The notes under the pieces: generated by a model
Database searches by the model: none
What the model saw: the letters and a program-made list of their open reading frames with translations, nothing else
What the model was told of the DNA's origin: nothing
Program-made: the position numbers and the translations under genes
In this document: positions 8,661 to 18,369 of the stretch, piece by piece
Position numbering within the stretch: the stretch's first letter is position 1
How the letters are laid out: every line of letters starts with the position of its first letter
Origin: Sphingomonadales bacterium
GTDB lineage: Bacteria > Bacteroidota > Bacteroidia > Flavobacteriales_D > Crocinitomicaceae
Direction: 5' to 3'
Length of the DNA: 64,000 nt
Assembly: GCA_016872115.1 (NCBI GenBank)
Contig: VHBC01000003.1
Coordinates: forward strand, 1-64,000

Positions 8661-9564
8661 TACTGACTACCACATTCCCGTCATGTTGCAACCATGCCTA
8701 GAGGGCTTAGCTCTTCAGGCCGACGGCATTTATGTCGATGTCACCTTCGGAGGTGGTGGTCATTCGCGCGCTATCTTCGATCAACTTTCTTCCAAAGGCC
8801 AGCTAGTTGTCTTTGACCAAGACCCAGATGCGAGGAACAATGCTTGGGAGGCCCCAAATTTTCATTTTGTACCCGCCAATTTTGCTTTTTTAAAGAATCA
8901 TTTGCGCGCGTTGCGCATGCCTCAAGTAGATGGCATTTTAGCTGATTTAGGGGTTTCCTCTCATCAATTTGATACAGCTCAGCGCGGTTTTAGTATCCGT
9001 GAAGACGCGCCATTGGATATGCGCATGAACCGCAACGGCGGCCAGTCTGCAGCCGAGTTTATCGCCAAAGCAGATGAACAAACACTTGCCAATATTTTAT
9101 ATGAATACGGTGAGTTGCGCAATTCCAGAGTTCTCGCCGCTGCGCTCGTTCGCCAGCGTGACAACGCACCCATCTCCAGCACATTTGAGCTCATGAAAGC
9201 GCTTGAGCGCTATGCCCCAAAATTCAAAGACCATAAATTTTATGCGCAGGTTTTTCAAGCTTTTCGCATAGAAGTCAACCAAGAAATGCAAGTGCTAAAG
9301 GATTTTTTAGAACAAGCTGCCCAAGTATTGAAACCAGGTGGGCGTTTGGTCGTGATGTCTTATCATTCCTTAGAGGACCGTCTGGTCAAGAACTTTTTAA
9401 AAAGAGGGAGTTTTTCAGGAGAAATAGAAAAAGATTTTTTTGGAAATATTCAAAAACCATTTACCGAAGTAAACAGGCATCCGATTATAGCTGATGCAGC
9501 AGAATGTGCGCTGAATTCAAGAGCGCGTAGTTCCAAACTAAGAATTGCGCAAAAGAATGGCTAA
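8650..9564 (+). CDS. rsmH: 16S rRNA (cytosine-1402-N4) methyltransferase
   Basis: The 304-residue product (MraW/RsmH) contains the SAM-binding motif YVDVTFGGGGHSRAIF at about residues 28-43, DLGVSSHQFD, RGFSIREDAPLDMRM, the FKDHKFYAQVFQAFRIEVN block and SYHSLEDRLVKNF, all diagnostic of the family. It uses SAM to methylate C1402 in the ribosomal P site. It overlaps mraZ by 11 bp, and its last bases overlap the start of the ftsL-like gene by 8 bp. Confidence 0.98.
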   Translation: MKINTDYHIPVMLQPCLEGLALQADGIYVDVTFGGGGHSRAIFDQLSSKGQLVVFDQDPDARNNAWEAPNFHFVPANFAFLKNHLRALRMPQVDGILADLGVSSHQFDTAQRGFSIREDAPLDMRMNRNGGQSAAEFIAKADEQTLANILYEYGELRNSRVLAAALVRQRDNAPISSTFELMKALERYAPKFKDHKFYAQVFQAFRIEVNQEMQVLKDFLEQAAQVLKPGGRLVVMSYHSLEDRLVKNFLKRGSFSGEIEKDFFGNIQKPFTEVNRHPIIADAAECALNSRARSSKLRIAQKNG

Positions 9565-9922
9565 AGACAACACACAACAAACAAAGAACCGCAAAGGGGG
9601 CAAAGCAAATGCGTTTGCGCAGATCCTTAACGGCGAATTTTTGACCAAGTCGTTTGTGCTCGATAACCTCAACTATATCTTTTTTATCATGTTGTTGCTT
9701 TTGCTTTTGGTGGCAAAAGGATATTACGGAAAGCAACTTAATAAAGATATCGATACCGCTCAACGCAATCTAGACCAACATGCCGCCGAATTCATTGAAG
9801 CCAAAGCCAGACTTGAATTGGTCACGCGCCGCTACAAAATGGCAGAGCGTCTTGCTGACAGGGAATTGAAAGAAACTAAAAACGCAACTAAAGTCATCCG
9901 CATTAAAAGCAAACATGAGTAA
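9557..9922 (+). CDS. ftsL: FtsL-like cell division membrane protein
   Basis: The 121-residue product sits where ftsL is found in dcw clusters. It has a polar N terminus of about 32 residues, one membrane helix (IFFIMLLLLLLVAKGYYG) and a charged alpha-helical periplasmic part with coiled-coil character (about residues 58-110). That is the FtsL layout, although the sequence is too variable to prove it. An in-frame TTG at 9545 would add four residues; the ATG at 9557 is preferred. It overlaps ftsI by 8 bp. FtsL forms the division complex with FtsQ and FtsB. Confidence 0.85.
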   Translation: MAKDNTQQTKNRKGGKANAFAQILNGEFLTKSFVLDNLNYIFFIMLLLLLLVAKGYYGKQLNKDIDTAQRNLDQHAAEFIEAKARLELVTRRYKMAERLADRELKETKNATKVIRIKSKHE

Positions 9923-12023
9923 GGATCGCAATTATTTATATTACCGCGCTTACCTCGTTTATTTTGGGTTTGTAGCCCTGATGTTAACAGTGTTGTATGC
10001 TACCATTAACCTTCAAATCAATGGGCCAGGCGGCAGTATGCAAATGGACAAAGGCGAATTACCTACAAGGGTTGCTGACCGCACACCTCGAATGGGTCAA
10101 ATTTTGGATCACAACGAGGTGCCGCTTGTCACGAGTGTCACTTTTTACGATATCTACATGGATCCAACCGTAGTCGACTCGGCTTTATTCGATGAGCAAG
10201 TTGGCGCTTTGGCAGCGGGCTTACATCGTTTGTATCCGGATCAGTCTGCTCGTGCGTATGAAACTAAAATCCGAAAAGCCCGAGCAAATGGTTTTCGATA
10301 TGTATTGATACGACGAAAAGTCACCAATCAAGAGCGCAAAAGACTAAGATCACTTCCAATTTTTAAGTTGGGTCAAATGAAAGGCGGCATTATTGATAAC
10401 GTGGAAGTGATTTTACGCAAAAAACCTTTTGGAAATCTCTTAAATCGGACCTTAGGTTATTTCAAAATCAATAATGGTTCGGATACTTTGCGCGTCGGTA
10501 TTGAAGGCGCATACTATGATTACCTTAAAGGGGAAGTCGGTAAGGAACTTGAACAGCGCATCTCTTCTGGTTGGAAACGTACCGGAAAAATCATCAAAGA
10601 TGCCGTTGAAGGGGCCGACGTAGTGACCACTATTGACAAAGAAATTCAGGAAGTGGCTCATTCTGAGCTTGAAAAACAAATGATCTACATGGATGCCGAG
10701 CACGGAAGTGTGGTACTCATGGAAGTGCAAACGGGCTATGTACGGGCAATTGCCAACCTTACTAAAGTAAGCAGAGGAAAGTATACAGAGAGTTTTAATT
10801 ATGCACTAGGGCATCTGGAAGTGCCTGGTTCAACGTTCAAATTGGCCTCCATTATGGCGGGTCTCGAAGACGAGCGTTTTCAGATCACCGATAAAGTCAA
10901 TGCAACTGGAAGATATTCAATTGGCGGAGACGGCATGTCTGATTCGAATCACGGCATGGGATATGGTGTAATAACCATACAACAGGCATTCGAGAAGTCA
11001 TCAAATGTGATATTACAACTCATTTACCGAAGCTACCGCAAAGACCCAGAAGTATTTATTGAAAGACTCAAACAGTTTGGTCTAACAGAAAAACTAGGCA
11101 TAGACCTCGAGGGCGAACCGCGCCCAAAAGTTACCAAACCGGGTGATCCAAATTGGTCAATTCTTTCCTTGCCTTGGCAATCTGTAGGTTACGAAGTCAT
11201 GCAAACACCGCTTCAGACTTTGGCGTTTTACAATGCAGTTGCCAATAAAGGCAAACTGGTACGTCCACTTTTTGTAGAAAAAATTAAAAGACAAGGTCAA
11301 GTCATTAAAACTTTTGAACCCGTTGTACTCAACCCTGAAATTTGTTCTAGCCACACGCTGCAAATATTACAGCGCTGTTTGGAGGGCGTCATGATACGCG
11401 GAACAGGTAGAGCCTTGACGAGTTCTTTATTTACCATTGCGGGTAAAACAGGTACAGCTCAGTTGCTTGGTGAGAGTGGTTACCGAGACCAAAAAATTAG
11501 GGCATACCAGGCGTCTTTTGTGGGGTATTTCCCTGCGAAAAAACCAATTTACTCTTGTATTGTTGTGATTTCCAAACCGGTACGGGCTTATTATGGCGCC
11601 GCCGTATCTGGAACAGTATTCGCTGAAATTGCCAATAAGGTTTATGCGTCTGCGCTGCAATATCACCGCGCAGTCAATGATCCGCGCAATCCGCTTGCCA
11701 ATGACGTTCCCACTTTCAAAACCGGGCAGCGCAGAGACCTCACTTACCTCTTAAAAGTGCTCAATGTACACCATCAACTCAACACCTCAAGTGAATGGGT
11801 ACAGAGCGATACCGCAGATAAGCAACTGCAAGTACAACGAAAAACAATTTTGCGCAACAAAGTACCAAATGTATCAGATATGAGTGCCAAAGACGCGGTG
11901 TATTTACTCGAAGAGCGCGGCCTCATTGTACAAATTTCTGGCAGAGGTAAAGTCACAAAACAATCAATCAGCCCCGGAGCACCACTAGTTAAAGGACAAC
12001 TCATACATATCAAATTGAATTAA
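9915..12023 (+). CDS. ftsI: Division-specific peptidoglycan transpeptidase (PBP3-like) with C-terminal PASTA domain
   Basis: The 702-residue class B penicillin-binding protein has one N-terminal membrane helix (about 8-28), a dimerisation domain, and a transpeptidase domain with the active-site motifs STFK (about residue 305), SSN (about 361) and KTG in AGKTGTAQ (about 510). The last 60 residues (PNVSDMSAKDAVYLLEERG onwards) form a PASTA domain, as in many Bacteroidota FtsI/PbpB proteins. It cross-links septal murein and works with FtsW. The stop is immediately followed by the murE ATG. Confidence 0.96.
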   Translation: MSKDRNYLYYRAYLVYFGFVALMLTVLYATINLQINGPGGSMQMDKGELPTRVADRTPRMGQILDHNEVPLVTSVTFYDIYMDPTVVDSALFDEQVGALAAGLHRLYPDQSARAYETKIRKARANGFRYVLIRRKVTNQERKRLRSLPIFKLGQMKGGIIDNVEVILRKKPFGNLLNRTLGYFKINNGSDTLRVGIEGAYYDYLKGEVGKELEQRISSGWKRTGKIIKDAVEGADVVTTIDKEIQEVAHSELEKQMIYMDAEHGSVVLMEVQTGYVRAIANLTKVSRGKYTESFNYALGHLEVPGSTFKLASIMAGLEDERFQITDKVNATGRYSIGGDGMSDSNHGMGYGVITIQQAFEKSSNVILQLIYRSYRKDPEVFIERLKQFGLTEKLGIDLEGEPRPKVTKPGDPNWSILSLPWQSVGYEVMQTPLQTLAFYNAVANKGKLVRPLFVEKIKRQGQVIKTFEPVVLNPEICSSHTLQILQRCLEGVMIRGTGRALTSSLFTIAGKTGTAQLLGESGYRDQKIRAYQASFVGYFPAKKPIYSCIVVISKPVRAYYGAAVSGTVFAEIANKVYASALQYHRAVNDPRNPLANDVPTFKTGQRRDLTYLLKVLNVHHQLNTSSEWVQSDTADKQLQVQRKTILRNKVPNVSDMSAKDAVYLLEERGLIVQISGRGKVTKQSISPGAPLVKGQLIHIKLN

Positions 12024-13481
12024 ATGCAGCAATTAGAAACACTTTTAAAAGGTATTTCCTATCAGCTTCTTCAAGGACAAATTGAAGCAAAAATCGCTGC
12101 ATTGGTATTTGATTCAAGACAAGCCCAAGTAGATACTTTGTTTTGCTGTATCGTTGGGACACAAACCGACGGCCACCAATACCTACAAAAAGCCTATGAA
12201 CAAGGATGCAGGTTTTTCTTGGTTCAAAATAAAGTAATTGCACCCTCAGATGCCACAATCATACAAGTTCAAAATACGGGAAGTGCGCTTGCACAATTAG
12301 CCTGTGCTTTTTACGGCCATCCGTCTCAAGAACTTCAGTTAGTTGGCATTACGGGTACAAACGGCAAAACAACGACCGCTACATTATTGCACGATTTGTT
12401 TACAAAACTCGGCCATCATTGTGGTTTGCTTTCAACAGTAGTCAATAAAATTGGCACTTCTTCGCTTACGGCTACCCACACGACCCCAAATCCGATTGCA
12501 TTAAATCAATTGCTACGAGAAATGGTCGACACTGGCTGCACGCATTGTTTTATGGAGGTGAGTTCGCATGCCATTGACCAGCAGCGCATCGGTGGTTTGC
12601 ATTTTGCGGCAGCTGGCTTTACGAATATTACACATGATCACCTGGATTACCACCATACTTTTGCCGAATATTTACGTGTCAAAAAGTCTTTTTTTGATGA
12701 ATTAGCACCTACCGCTTTTGCGTTGGTAAACACCGACGACAAAAACGGCCAGGTGATGCTTCAGAATACAAAAGCCAAGCGTTACACCTATGCCCTGAAA
12801 ACGCCTGCAGATTTCAAGGGTAAAATTATAGAAAACAGCCTTGGCGGGTTGGTATTACAAATCAACGGCCAAGAGGTCCACACGAGGTTGGTTGGCGCCT
12901 TTAATGCGGCTAACTTATTATTGGTATTTGGAATCGCTACAGAATTAGGTCAAGATTCTTTGGAGGTTTTGCGCGTTATTTCCGAGTTGACGCATGTTGC
13001 AGGTCGTTTTGAGCATTTGCGCAGTTCCAAAGGGCTCACGGCAATAGTCGACTACGCCCACACCCCAGATGCCTTAGATAATGTACTCTCGACAATCAAT
13101 GCTTTTCAAAAAGAACCACGTATCATCACTGTGGTGGGTTGTGGCGGAGACCGCGACAAAGAAAAGCGCCCTAAAATGGCTGCAATTGCCGCGGCAAAAA
13201 GCCAGCAAGTAATCCTGACCTCAGACAATCCGCGAAGCGAAGATCCGCAGCAAATTATTGCCGAAATGGAATCTGGTCTAGATGCCATCGGAGCTGCCAA
13301 AACACTTTCAGTAATCGATCGCCAACAAGCGATTAAAACGGCTATTCTACTCGCTCAACCCGGGGACATCATTCTTATCGCTGGTAAAGGTCACGAAACC
13401 TATCAGGAAATCAATGGCGTACGCACGGCTTTTGACGATGTAGCAATAACACAAGAACTTTTTAACCAACTCGATAAATAA
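12024..13481 (+). CDS. murE: UDP-N-acetylmuramoyl-tripeptide synthetase (meso-diaminopimelate type)
   Basis: The 485-residue Mur ligase has the ATP-binding motif [12 protein letters not shown] at about residues 107-118 and the substrate-selecting loop DNPRSEDP at about residue 401. DNPR is the known signature of MurE enzymes that add meso-diaminopimelate, so the peptidoglycan should be of the DAP type. The start abuts the ftsI stop with no gap. Downstream mraY starts one base after its stop. Confidence 0.97.
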   Translation: MQQLETLLKGISYQLLQGQIEAKIAALVFDSRQAQVDTLFCCIVGTQTDGHQYLQKAYEQGCRFFLVQNKVIAPSDATIIQVQNTGSALAQLACAFYGHPSQELQLVGITGTNGKTTTATLLHDLFTKLGHHCGLLSTVVNKIGTSSLTATHTTPNPIALNQLLREMVDTGCTHCFMEVSSHAIDQQRIGGLHFAAAGFTNITHDHLDYHHTFAEYLRVKKSFFDELAPTAFALVNTDDKNGQVMLQNTKAKRYTYALKTPADFKGKIIENSLGGLVLQINGQEVHTRLVGAFNAANLLLVFGIATELGQDSLEVLRVISELTHVAGRFEHLRSSKGLTAIVDYAHTPDALDNVLSTINAFQKEPRIITVVGCGGDRDKEKRPKMAAIAAAKSQQVILTSDNPRSEDPQQIIAEMESGLDAIGAAKTLSVIDRQQAIKTAILLAQPGDIILIAGKGHETYQEINGVRTAFDDVAITQELFNQLDK

Positions 13482-13482
13482 T

Positions 13483-14727
13483 ATGCTCTACTATTTGTTT
13501 TCTTGGCTCGATCAATTGAATCTACCCGGTGCTGGTCTCTTTCAATTTATTTCATTTCGTGCCTCTATGGCACTCATTACTTCATTGATTGTCTCAGTCG
13601 TTATTGGTAAGCGCATCATTGCCCGCTTGCGCTTACAACAGATCGGTGAAACTGTTCGCGATCTAGGCTTGGCAGGGCAGTTGGAAAAGTCTGGTACCCC
13701 TACGATGGGTGGTCTGATCATTTTGGCGGCAATCCTCATTCCGACTTTGTTGTTTGCTAAATTGCAAAATGTTTACGTCATCACGATGCTCATTGCCACT
13801 GTATGGTTAGGGCTCATTGGTTTTTTAGATGATTACATCAAAGTATTTAAAAAGAACAAAGAAGGCCTTAAGGGGACTTCAAAAATCATTGGGCAAATTG
13901 GTGTTGGCCTAATAGTCGGCAGTATCCTTTATTTCTCTGATTCGGTTGTGGTTCATAAGCGGGTTGCGGCAAATTACCGCTTGCAAGCCGATGAAAAATT
14001 TGTAACCCACGAGCATGCTCAAACCGATGGCGAAAATTACAAATGGATCAAAACCGATGACATGACCACAACCATCCCCTTTTTCAAAGGCAATGAGTTC
14101 AATTACAACTGGCTCATTGGTGACATCAACAAGTCCTACGGCTGGCTCATTTTTATTCCAATCGTCATTTTCATCGTCATTGCCGTATCAAATGGTGCCA
14201 ACATGACCGACGGACTCGACGGTCTAGCTACCGGAACTTCTGCAATTGTCGGCTTAGCGCTGGCTGTCCTCGCCTACGTGAGTTCACATGCCAAATTTGC
14301 CGACTACCTGAATGTCATGTACATTCCAGAGGCCGAAGAGCTTGTGATTTTCATTGCCGCATTTGTGGGTGCATGTGTAGGCTTTTTATGGTACAACGCA
14401 TTTCCAGCGCAAGTTTTCATGGGAGACACCGGAAGTCTTGCACTAGGTGGCATCATTGCGGTTTTTGCCATCGCAATCCGTAAAGAATTACTGATTCCTG
14501 TGTTATGTGGCATTTTTCTAATCGAAAATGTGTCCGTGATGCTGCAGGTAGCTTATTTCAAGTATACCAAAAAGCGGTTTGGAGAAGGTCGGCGTATTTT
14601 TCTAATGGCTCCGCTGCACCACCATTATCAAAAACAAGGCATCCACGAGGCAAAAATTGTAGCCCGCTTCTGGATTGTTGCTGTGCTTTTGGCTGTTGTT
14701 TCGATTGTAACGCTCAAATTAAGATAG
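13483..14727 (+). CDS. mraY: Phospho-N-acetylmuramoyl-pentapeptide-transferase
   Basis: The 414-residue polytopic membrane enzyme makes lipid I. The conserved cytoplasmic motifs [40 protein letters not shown] and [11 protein letters not shown] are all present. It is longer than the E. coli enzyme (360) because of an insertion of roughly 50 residues after the fourth or fifth helix (about residues 150-205), a feature common in Bacteroidota MraY. It sits between murE and murD. Confidence 0.97.
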   Translation: MLYYLFSWLDQLNLPGAGLFQFISFRASMALITSLIVSVVIGKRIIARLRLQQIGETVRDLGLAGQLEKSGTPTMGGLIILAAILIPTLLFAKLQNVYVITMLIATVWLGLIGFLDDYIKVFKKNKEGLKGTSKIIGQIGVGLIVGSILYFSDSVVVHKRVAANYRLQADEKFVTHEHAQTDGENYKWIKTDDMTTTIPFFKGNEFNYNWLIGDINKSYGWLIFIPIVIFIVIAVSNGANMTDGLDGLATGTSAIVGLALAVLAYVSSHAKFADYLNVMYIPEAEELVIFIAAFVGACVGFLWYNAFPAQVFMGDTGSLALGGIIAVFAIAIRKELLIPVLCGIFLIENVSVMLQVAYFKYTKKRFGEGRRIFLMAPLHHHYQKQGIHEAKIVARFWIVAVLLAVVSIVTLKLR

Positions 14728-14731
14728 TCGA

Positions 14732-16078
14732 ATGGATGCTCAGAATCGTTTGCTGGTCATTTTAGGCGCTGGAGAATCTGGTGTGGGGGCAGCCATTTTG
14801 GGCAAGCTGAAAGGTTGGCGTGTTTTTGTTTCGGATGGCGCAGCAATAAAAGTGTCTTTTCAACAAGAATTACGAGAAGCGCAGATTGAATTTGAATCCG
14901 GGAAGCATTCAAATGAGCAAATTCTTAAGGCCGACTTGATCATTAAATCTCCAGGTATTCCCGAAAAGGCGCCAATCATTCAAGCCATCCGAGAAAAAGG
15001 TATTCAAGTGATATCAGAAATTGAGTTTGCTGGATTCTATTCCAATGCCAAACACATTTGCATTACTGGTAGTAATGGCAAAACTACTACAACCATGTGG
15101 TGTTATCACATTCTTAAAAAAGCGGGTTTGAATGTCGGTTTGGCTGGAAATGTTGGACAGAGCTTTTCCAAGCAAGTTGCGACTGAAGCACACGATTATT
15201 ACGTTCTTGAACTCAGTTCTTTTCAACTTGATGACATGTTCACCTTTAAAGCGGACATCGCCATTCTCACTAATATTTCAGCTGATCACCTCGACCGCTA
15301 TGACTACAAAATGTCAAATTATGTAGCAGCGAAGTTTCGAATCTTACAAAATCAGCTTGCGGCAGATAGCTTCATTTACAATGCTGATGACGCAATCATT
15401 ACCTCACAAGTAAAGGCGCTTCAGCCCAGCGCTGCTTTGTATCCTTTTTCCATGAAAGAACAACAAGCAAATGGCGGCTACGCAGATGATAAACAACTAC
15501 AAATCAACATAAACAAACAACTACTTACCATGTCTATTCACGAATTAGCCCTTAAAGGGAAACACAACACCCAAAATGCGCTAGCAGCGGGTATTGCAGC
15601 CAGGCTCGTAGAAATTCGCACTGAAGTCGTGCGCGAAAGCCTTCAGGATTTTGTCAATGTTGAACACCGCATGGAATTTGTGGCAAAGGTCAATGGCATT
15701 GAATTTATCAATGACTCCAAAGCAACAAATGTCAATGCGGCTTGGTTTGCACTTGAATCCATGGACAAACCAACGGTTTGGATTGTTGGTGGGGTCGATA
15801 AAGGAAATGACTACAACGAACTCGCCGAATTGGTAGCCCAAAAGGTGACTGCCATTGTATGCCTGGGCACGGACAATCATAAAATAATCGAGGCATTCAA
15901 GAGCCAAGTAGAGGTTATAGTTGAGGCCGGATCGGCAAATGAGGCAGTAGCTTTTGCTTATCAACTTGCCCAAAAAGATCAAACGGTATTGCTGTCGCCA
16001 GCCTGTGCTAGTTTTGATTTGTTTAGCAGTTACGAAGACCGCGGCCAGCAATTCAAACAAGCGGTACGAATGCTTTAA
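14732..16078 (+). CDS. murD: UDP-N-acetylmuramoylalanine-D-glutamate ligase
   Basis: The 448-residue Mur ligase adds D-Glu to UDP-MurNAc-L-Ala. It has the N-terminal nucleotide-binding LVILGAGESGVGAA, the P-loop CITGSNGKTTTTMW at about residue 112, HRMEFVAKVNGIEFINDSKATN and LLSPACASFDLFSSYEDRG. The start gives the usual length. It lies 4 bases after mraY and 7 bases before ftsW. Confidence 0.97.
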   Translation: MDAQNRLLVILGAGESGVGAAILGKLKGWRVFVSDGAAIKVSFQQELREAQIEFESGKHSNEQILKADLIIKSPGIPEKAPIIQAIREKGIQVISEIEFAGFYSNAKHICITGSNGKTTTTMWCYHILKKAGLNVGLAGNVGQSFSKQVATEAHDYYVLELSSFQLDDMFTFKADIAILTNISADHLDRYDYKMSNYVAAKFRILQNQLAADSFIYNADDAIITSQVKALQPSAALYPFSMKEQQANGGYADDKQLQININKQLLTMSIHELALKGKHNTQNALAAGIAARLVEIRTEVVRESLQDFVNVEHRMEFVAKVNGIEFINDSKATNVNAAWFALESMDKPTVWIVGGVDKGNDYNELAELVAQKVTAIVCLGTDNHKIIEAFKSQVEVIVEAGSANEAVAFAYQLAQKDQTVLLSPACASFDLFSSYEDRGQQFKQAVRML

Positions 16079-16085
16079 TAAGCTC

Positions 16086-17279
16086 ATGAAAACCTACCTT
16101 TCTTATCTAAAAGGCGACCCTGTCATCTGGATCATTACGCTGCTCATGATGACCTTTTCACTGGTGACGGTGTATAGTTTTGTGCCTATATTGATCAAAA
16201 TAGAAGGCGGTTCTCCTTTTACCTATTTATTCAAGCATTTGGTTTATGTCATTATTGGGTTTGCTTCCATGTATGCCATCCATCGCGTTCCAGCAAAGTA
16301 TATTTCGCAGGTTGCTAAATTCGCCTATTATGTTGGCTTGGCACTTTTGATTTTCACGTTATTTTTTGGTGCACAATTCAATGGTGCAGGGCGCTGGATA
16401 CGCATTCCTTTTGTGAATCTTACTTTTCAATCTTCGGATTTTGCTAAGTTGGCGCTTATCATTTATGTAAGTAAATTGTTGGTCAAAAAACAGCAAAAAC
16501 TCGACGATTGGAAAGATGGAATTTTACCTTTAATGTTTCCTATTTTAGCCACTTTTGCACTTATTTTAAAGGACAATTTTTCTACTGCAGCCATGATTTT
16601 TATGTTGAGCATGTTGCTGTTATTTATTGGTAGAGTACCCTTAATGAAGTTAATCACGATTGGCGCAGTTGGCGCAGGAGGCCTGGCATTGGTAGTCGGT
16701 TTGCATTTAGCTTTACCCGATGCAAAAATCTTACCTCGCTTTGACACCTGGATGAACCGTATCAATAACCGAGTCGATGCAACCGATCAATCGATTGAAA
16801 GCTTGCAAGCCAACCAACAGGCCAATAACGCAAAGTTGGCCATTTCTGTTGGTGCTGCATTCGGTCAAGGTGTAGGTGACGGCAAACTCAAAGAATTTTT
16901 ACCAGAGGCCTATGCGGATTTCTATTATGCGACTTTTGTCGAAGAATTTGGTTCAGCTGCCGCAATATTTTTGGTGTTATTGTATCTCATTTTATTGTTT
17001 AGAATGATCCGAATTGCACTCAAGACGACGGATTTATTTCAAAGCTATGCCGCGATGGGAATAGGCATTCACTTATTGACGCAAGCCAGTATAAATATGT
17101 TGGTGTGCACCGGGGTATTTCCTGTAACTGGTCAGAACATGCCGTTTTTAGCAATGGGTGGCTCTGCCCTCGTGATGGCATGTGTTTCCATAGGGGTGGT
17201 TCAATCTTTTGCCAAAGAACTACCCAAAAACGATCTAGATGAGTCTTTTGCTAGTACACAAGAAAATGAAATTGAATAA
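16086..17279 (+). CDS. ftsW: Lipid II polymerase / SEDS protein FtsW
   Basis: The 397-residue product has about ten membrane helices and SEDS-family motifs (GAQFNGAGRWIRIPF, QSSDFAKLALI, GVGDGKLKEFLPEAYADFYYATFVEEFG, GVFPVTGQNMPFLAMGGSALV). FtsW polymerises glycan strands at the septum with FtsI. The frame is open from 15954, but the first 44 codons overlap murD and lack FtsW character; the ATG at 16086 gives the normal N terminus (MKTYLSYLKGDPVIW). It overlaps murG by 14 bp. Confidence 0.96.
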   Translation: MKTYLSYLKGDPVIWIITLLMMTFSLVTVYSFVPILIKIEGGSPFTYLFKHLVYVIIGFASMYAIHRVPAKYISQVAKFAYYVGLALLIFTLFFGAQFNGAGRWIRIPFVNLTFQSSDFAKLALIIYVSKLLVKKQQKLDDWKDGILPLMFPILATFALILKDNFSTAAMIFMLSMLLLFIGRVPLMKLITIGAVGAGGLALVVGLHLALPDAKILPRFDTWMNRINNRVDATDQSIESLQANQQANNAKLAISVGAAFGQGVGDGKLKEFLPEAYADFYYATFVEEFGSAAAIFLVLLYLILLFRMIRIALKTTDLFQSYAAMGIGIHLLTQASINMLVCTGVFPVTGQNMPFLAMGGSALVMACVSIGVVQSFAKELPKNDLDESFASTQENEIE

Positions 17280-18369
17280 AGTAATCATTTCTGGCGGGGG
17301 CACTGGAGGCCATATTTTTCCGGCATTAGCGATAGCCGATCAAATTAAGGAACGCAATCCGGCGGCTGCAATTTTATTTGTTGGTGCCGAAGGAAAAATG
17401 GAAATGGAAAAAGTGCCACAAGCGGGTTACGAGATTGTGGGTTTACCTATAGTAGGTTTACAACGTAAATTAACGTTAAAGAACTTGATGTTGCCTTTCA
17501 AGTTGGTTCACAGTTCCATAAAAGCATTTCGTATTTTACGTCGGTTTAAACCTCAGCTGGTGATCGGTGTAGGAGGTTATGCAAGCGGCCCAACCCTCCA
17601 AATAGCTCAAATTTTAGGCATACCTACATTGCTTCAAGAGCAAAATTCATTTGCGGGTAAAACAAATCAATTGCTTGCCAAAAAAGCAAAGGCCATTTGC
17701 GTTGCTTATCCGAATATGCATAAGTTTTTTCCCGCGGATAAAATTTATCTTACCGGGAACCCTTTGCGTGCCAACCTTCATTTGGCTGCACCGGACTTGA
17801 AATTAGAAGCAGCCGCCTTTTTTGGACTCGATATCAATAAGCCCACCCTTTTTGTGATGGGCGGTAGTTTGGGTGCCAAAACTTTAAATGTGGCGCTGCG
17901 TGCGGCAATAGCTAGTTTAACTTCAGCGGATGTTCAAGTCATCTGGCAATGCGGCAAGTCCTATGAGCAAGAACTCAGCACTTTTGAGCAGCAGTTGCCC
18001 TCTTCTATCAAAGTGTTTCCATTTATTCAGCGTATGGATTACGCTTATACTTTGGCCGATGTCGTTGTGTCTAGGGCAGGGGCGTTGTCTGTAAGTGAAT
18101 TGGCATTAATTGGTAAGCCAGTAATATTCGTGCCTTCGCCAAATGTAGCAGAAGATCATCAGACTCAAAATGCACTTTCTTTGGTAGAACGAGGTGCAGC
18201 TCTTATGGTAAGAGATGCAGCTACACAAAAGGAATTACTACCAACTGTTTTAGCGCTTTTCAAAGACCAGCAACGACGCGAAGAACTTACACTTGCCCTG
18301 CGTCAGCTCGCACTTCCAAATGCCAGTCAAGCGATAGTCGATATCTGTCAAAAAATTACACAGCCATGA
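17266..18369 (+). CDS. murG: UDP-N-acetylglucosamine:lipid I N-acetylglucosaminyltransferase
   Basis: The 367-residue GT28-type enzyme makes lipid II. It starts MKLNKVIISGGGTGGHIFPALA, the diagnostic glycine-rich loop, and has GVGGYASGPTL, LQEQNSFAGKTNQLLA, FVMGGSLGAKTLN and SRAGALSVSELALIGKPVIFVPSP. The ATG at 17266 is chosen over an upstream in-frame codon inside ftsW. Its stop overlaps the murC start by four bases. Confidence 0.97.
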   Translation: MKLNKVIISGGGTGGHIFPALAIADQIKERNPAAAILFVGAEGKMEMEKVPQAGYEIVGLPIVGLQRKLTLKNLMLPFKLVHSSIKAFRILRRFKPQLVIGVGGYASGPTLQIAQILGIPTLLQEQNSFAGKTNQLLAKKAKAICVAYPNMHKFFPADKIYLTGNPLRANLHLAAPDLKLEAAAFFGLDINKPTLFVMGGSLGAKTLNVALRAAIASLTSADVQVIWQCGKSYEQELSTFEQQLPSSIKVFPFIQRMDYAYTLADVVVSRAGALSVSELALIGKPVIFVPSPNVAEDHQTQNALSLVERGAALMVRDAATQKELLPTVLALFKDQQRREELTLALRQLALPNASQAIVDICQKITQP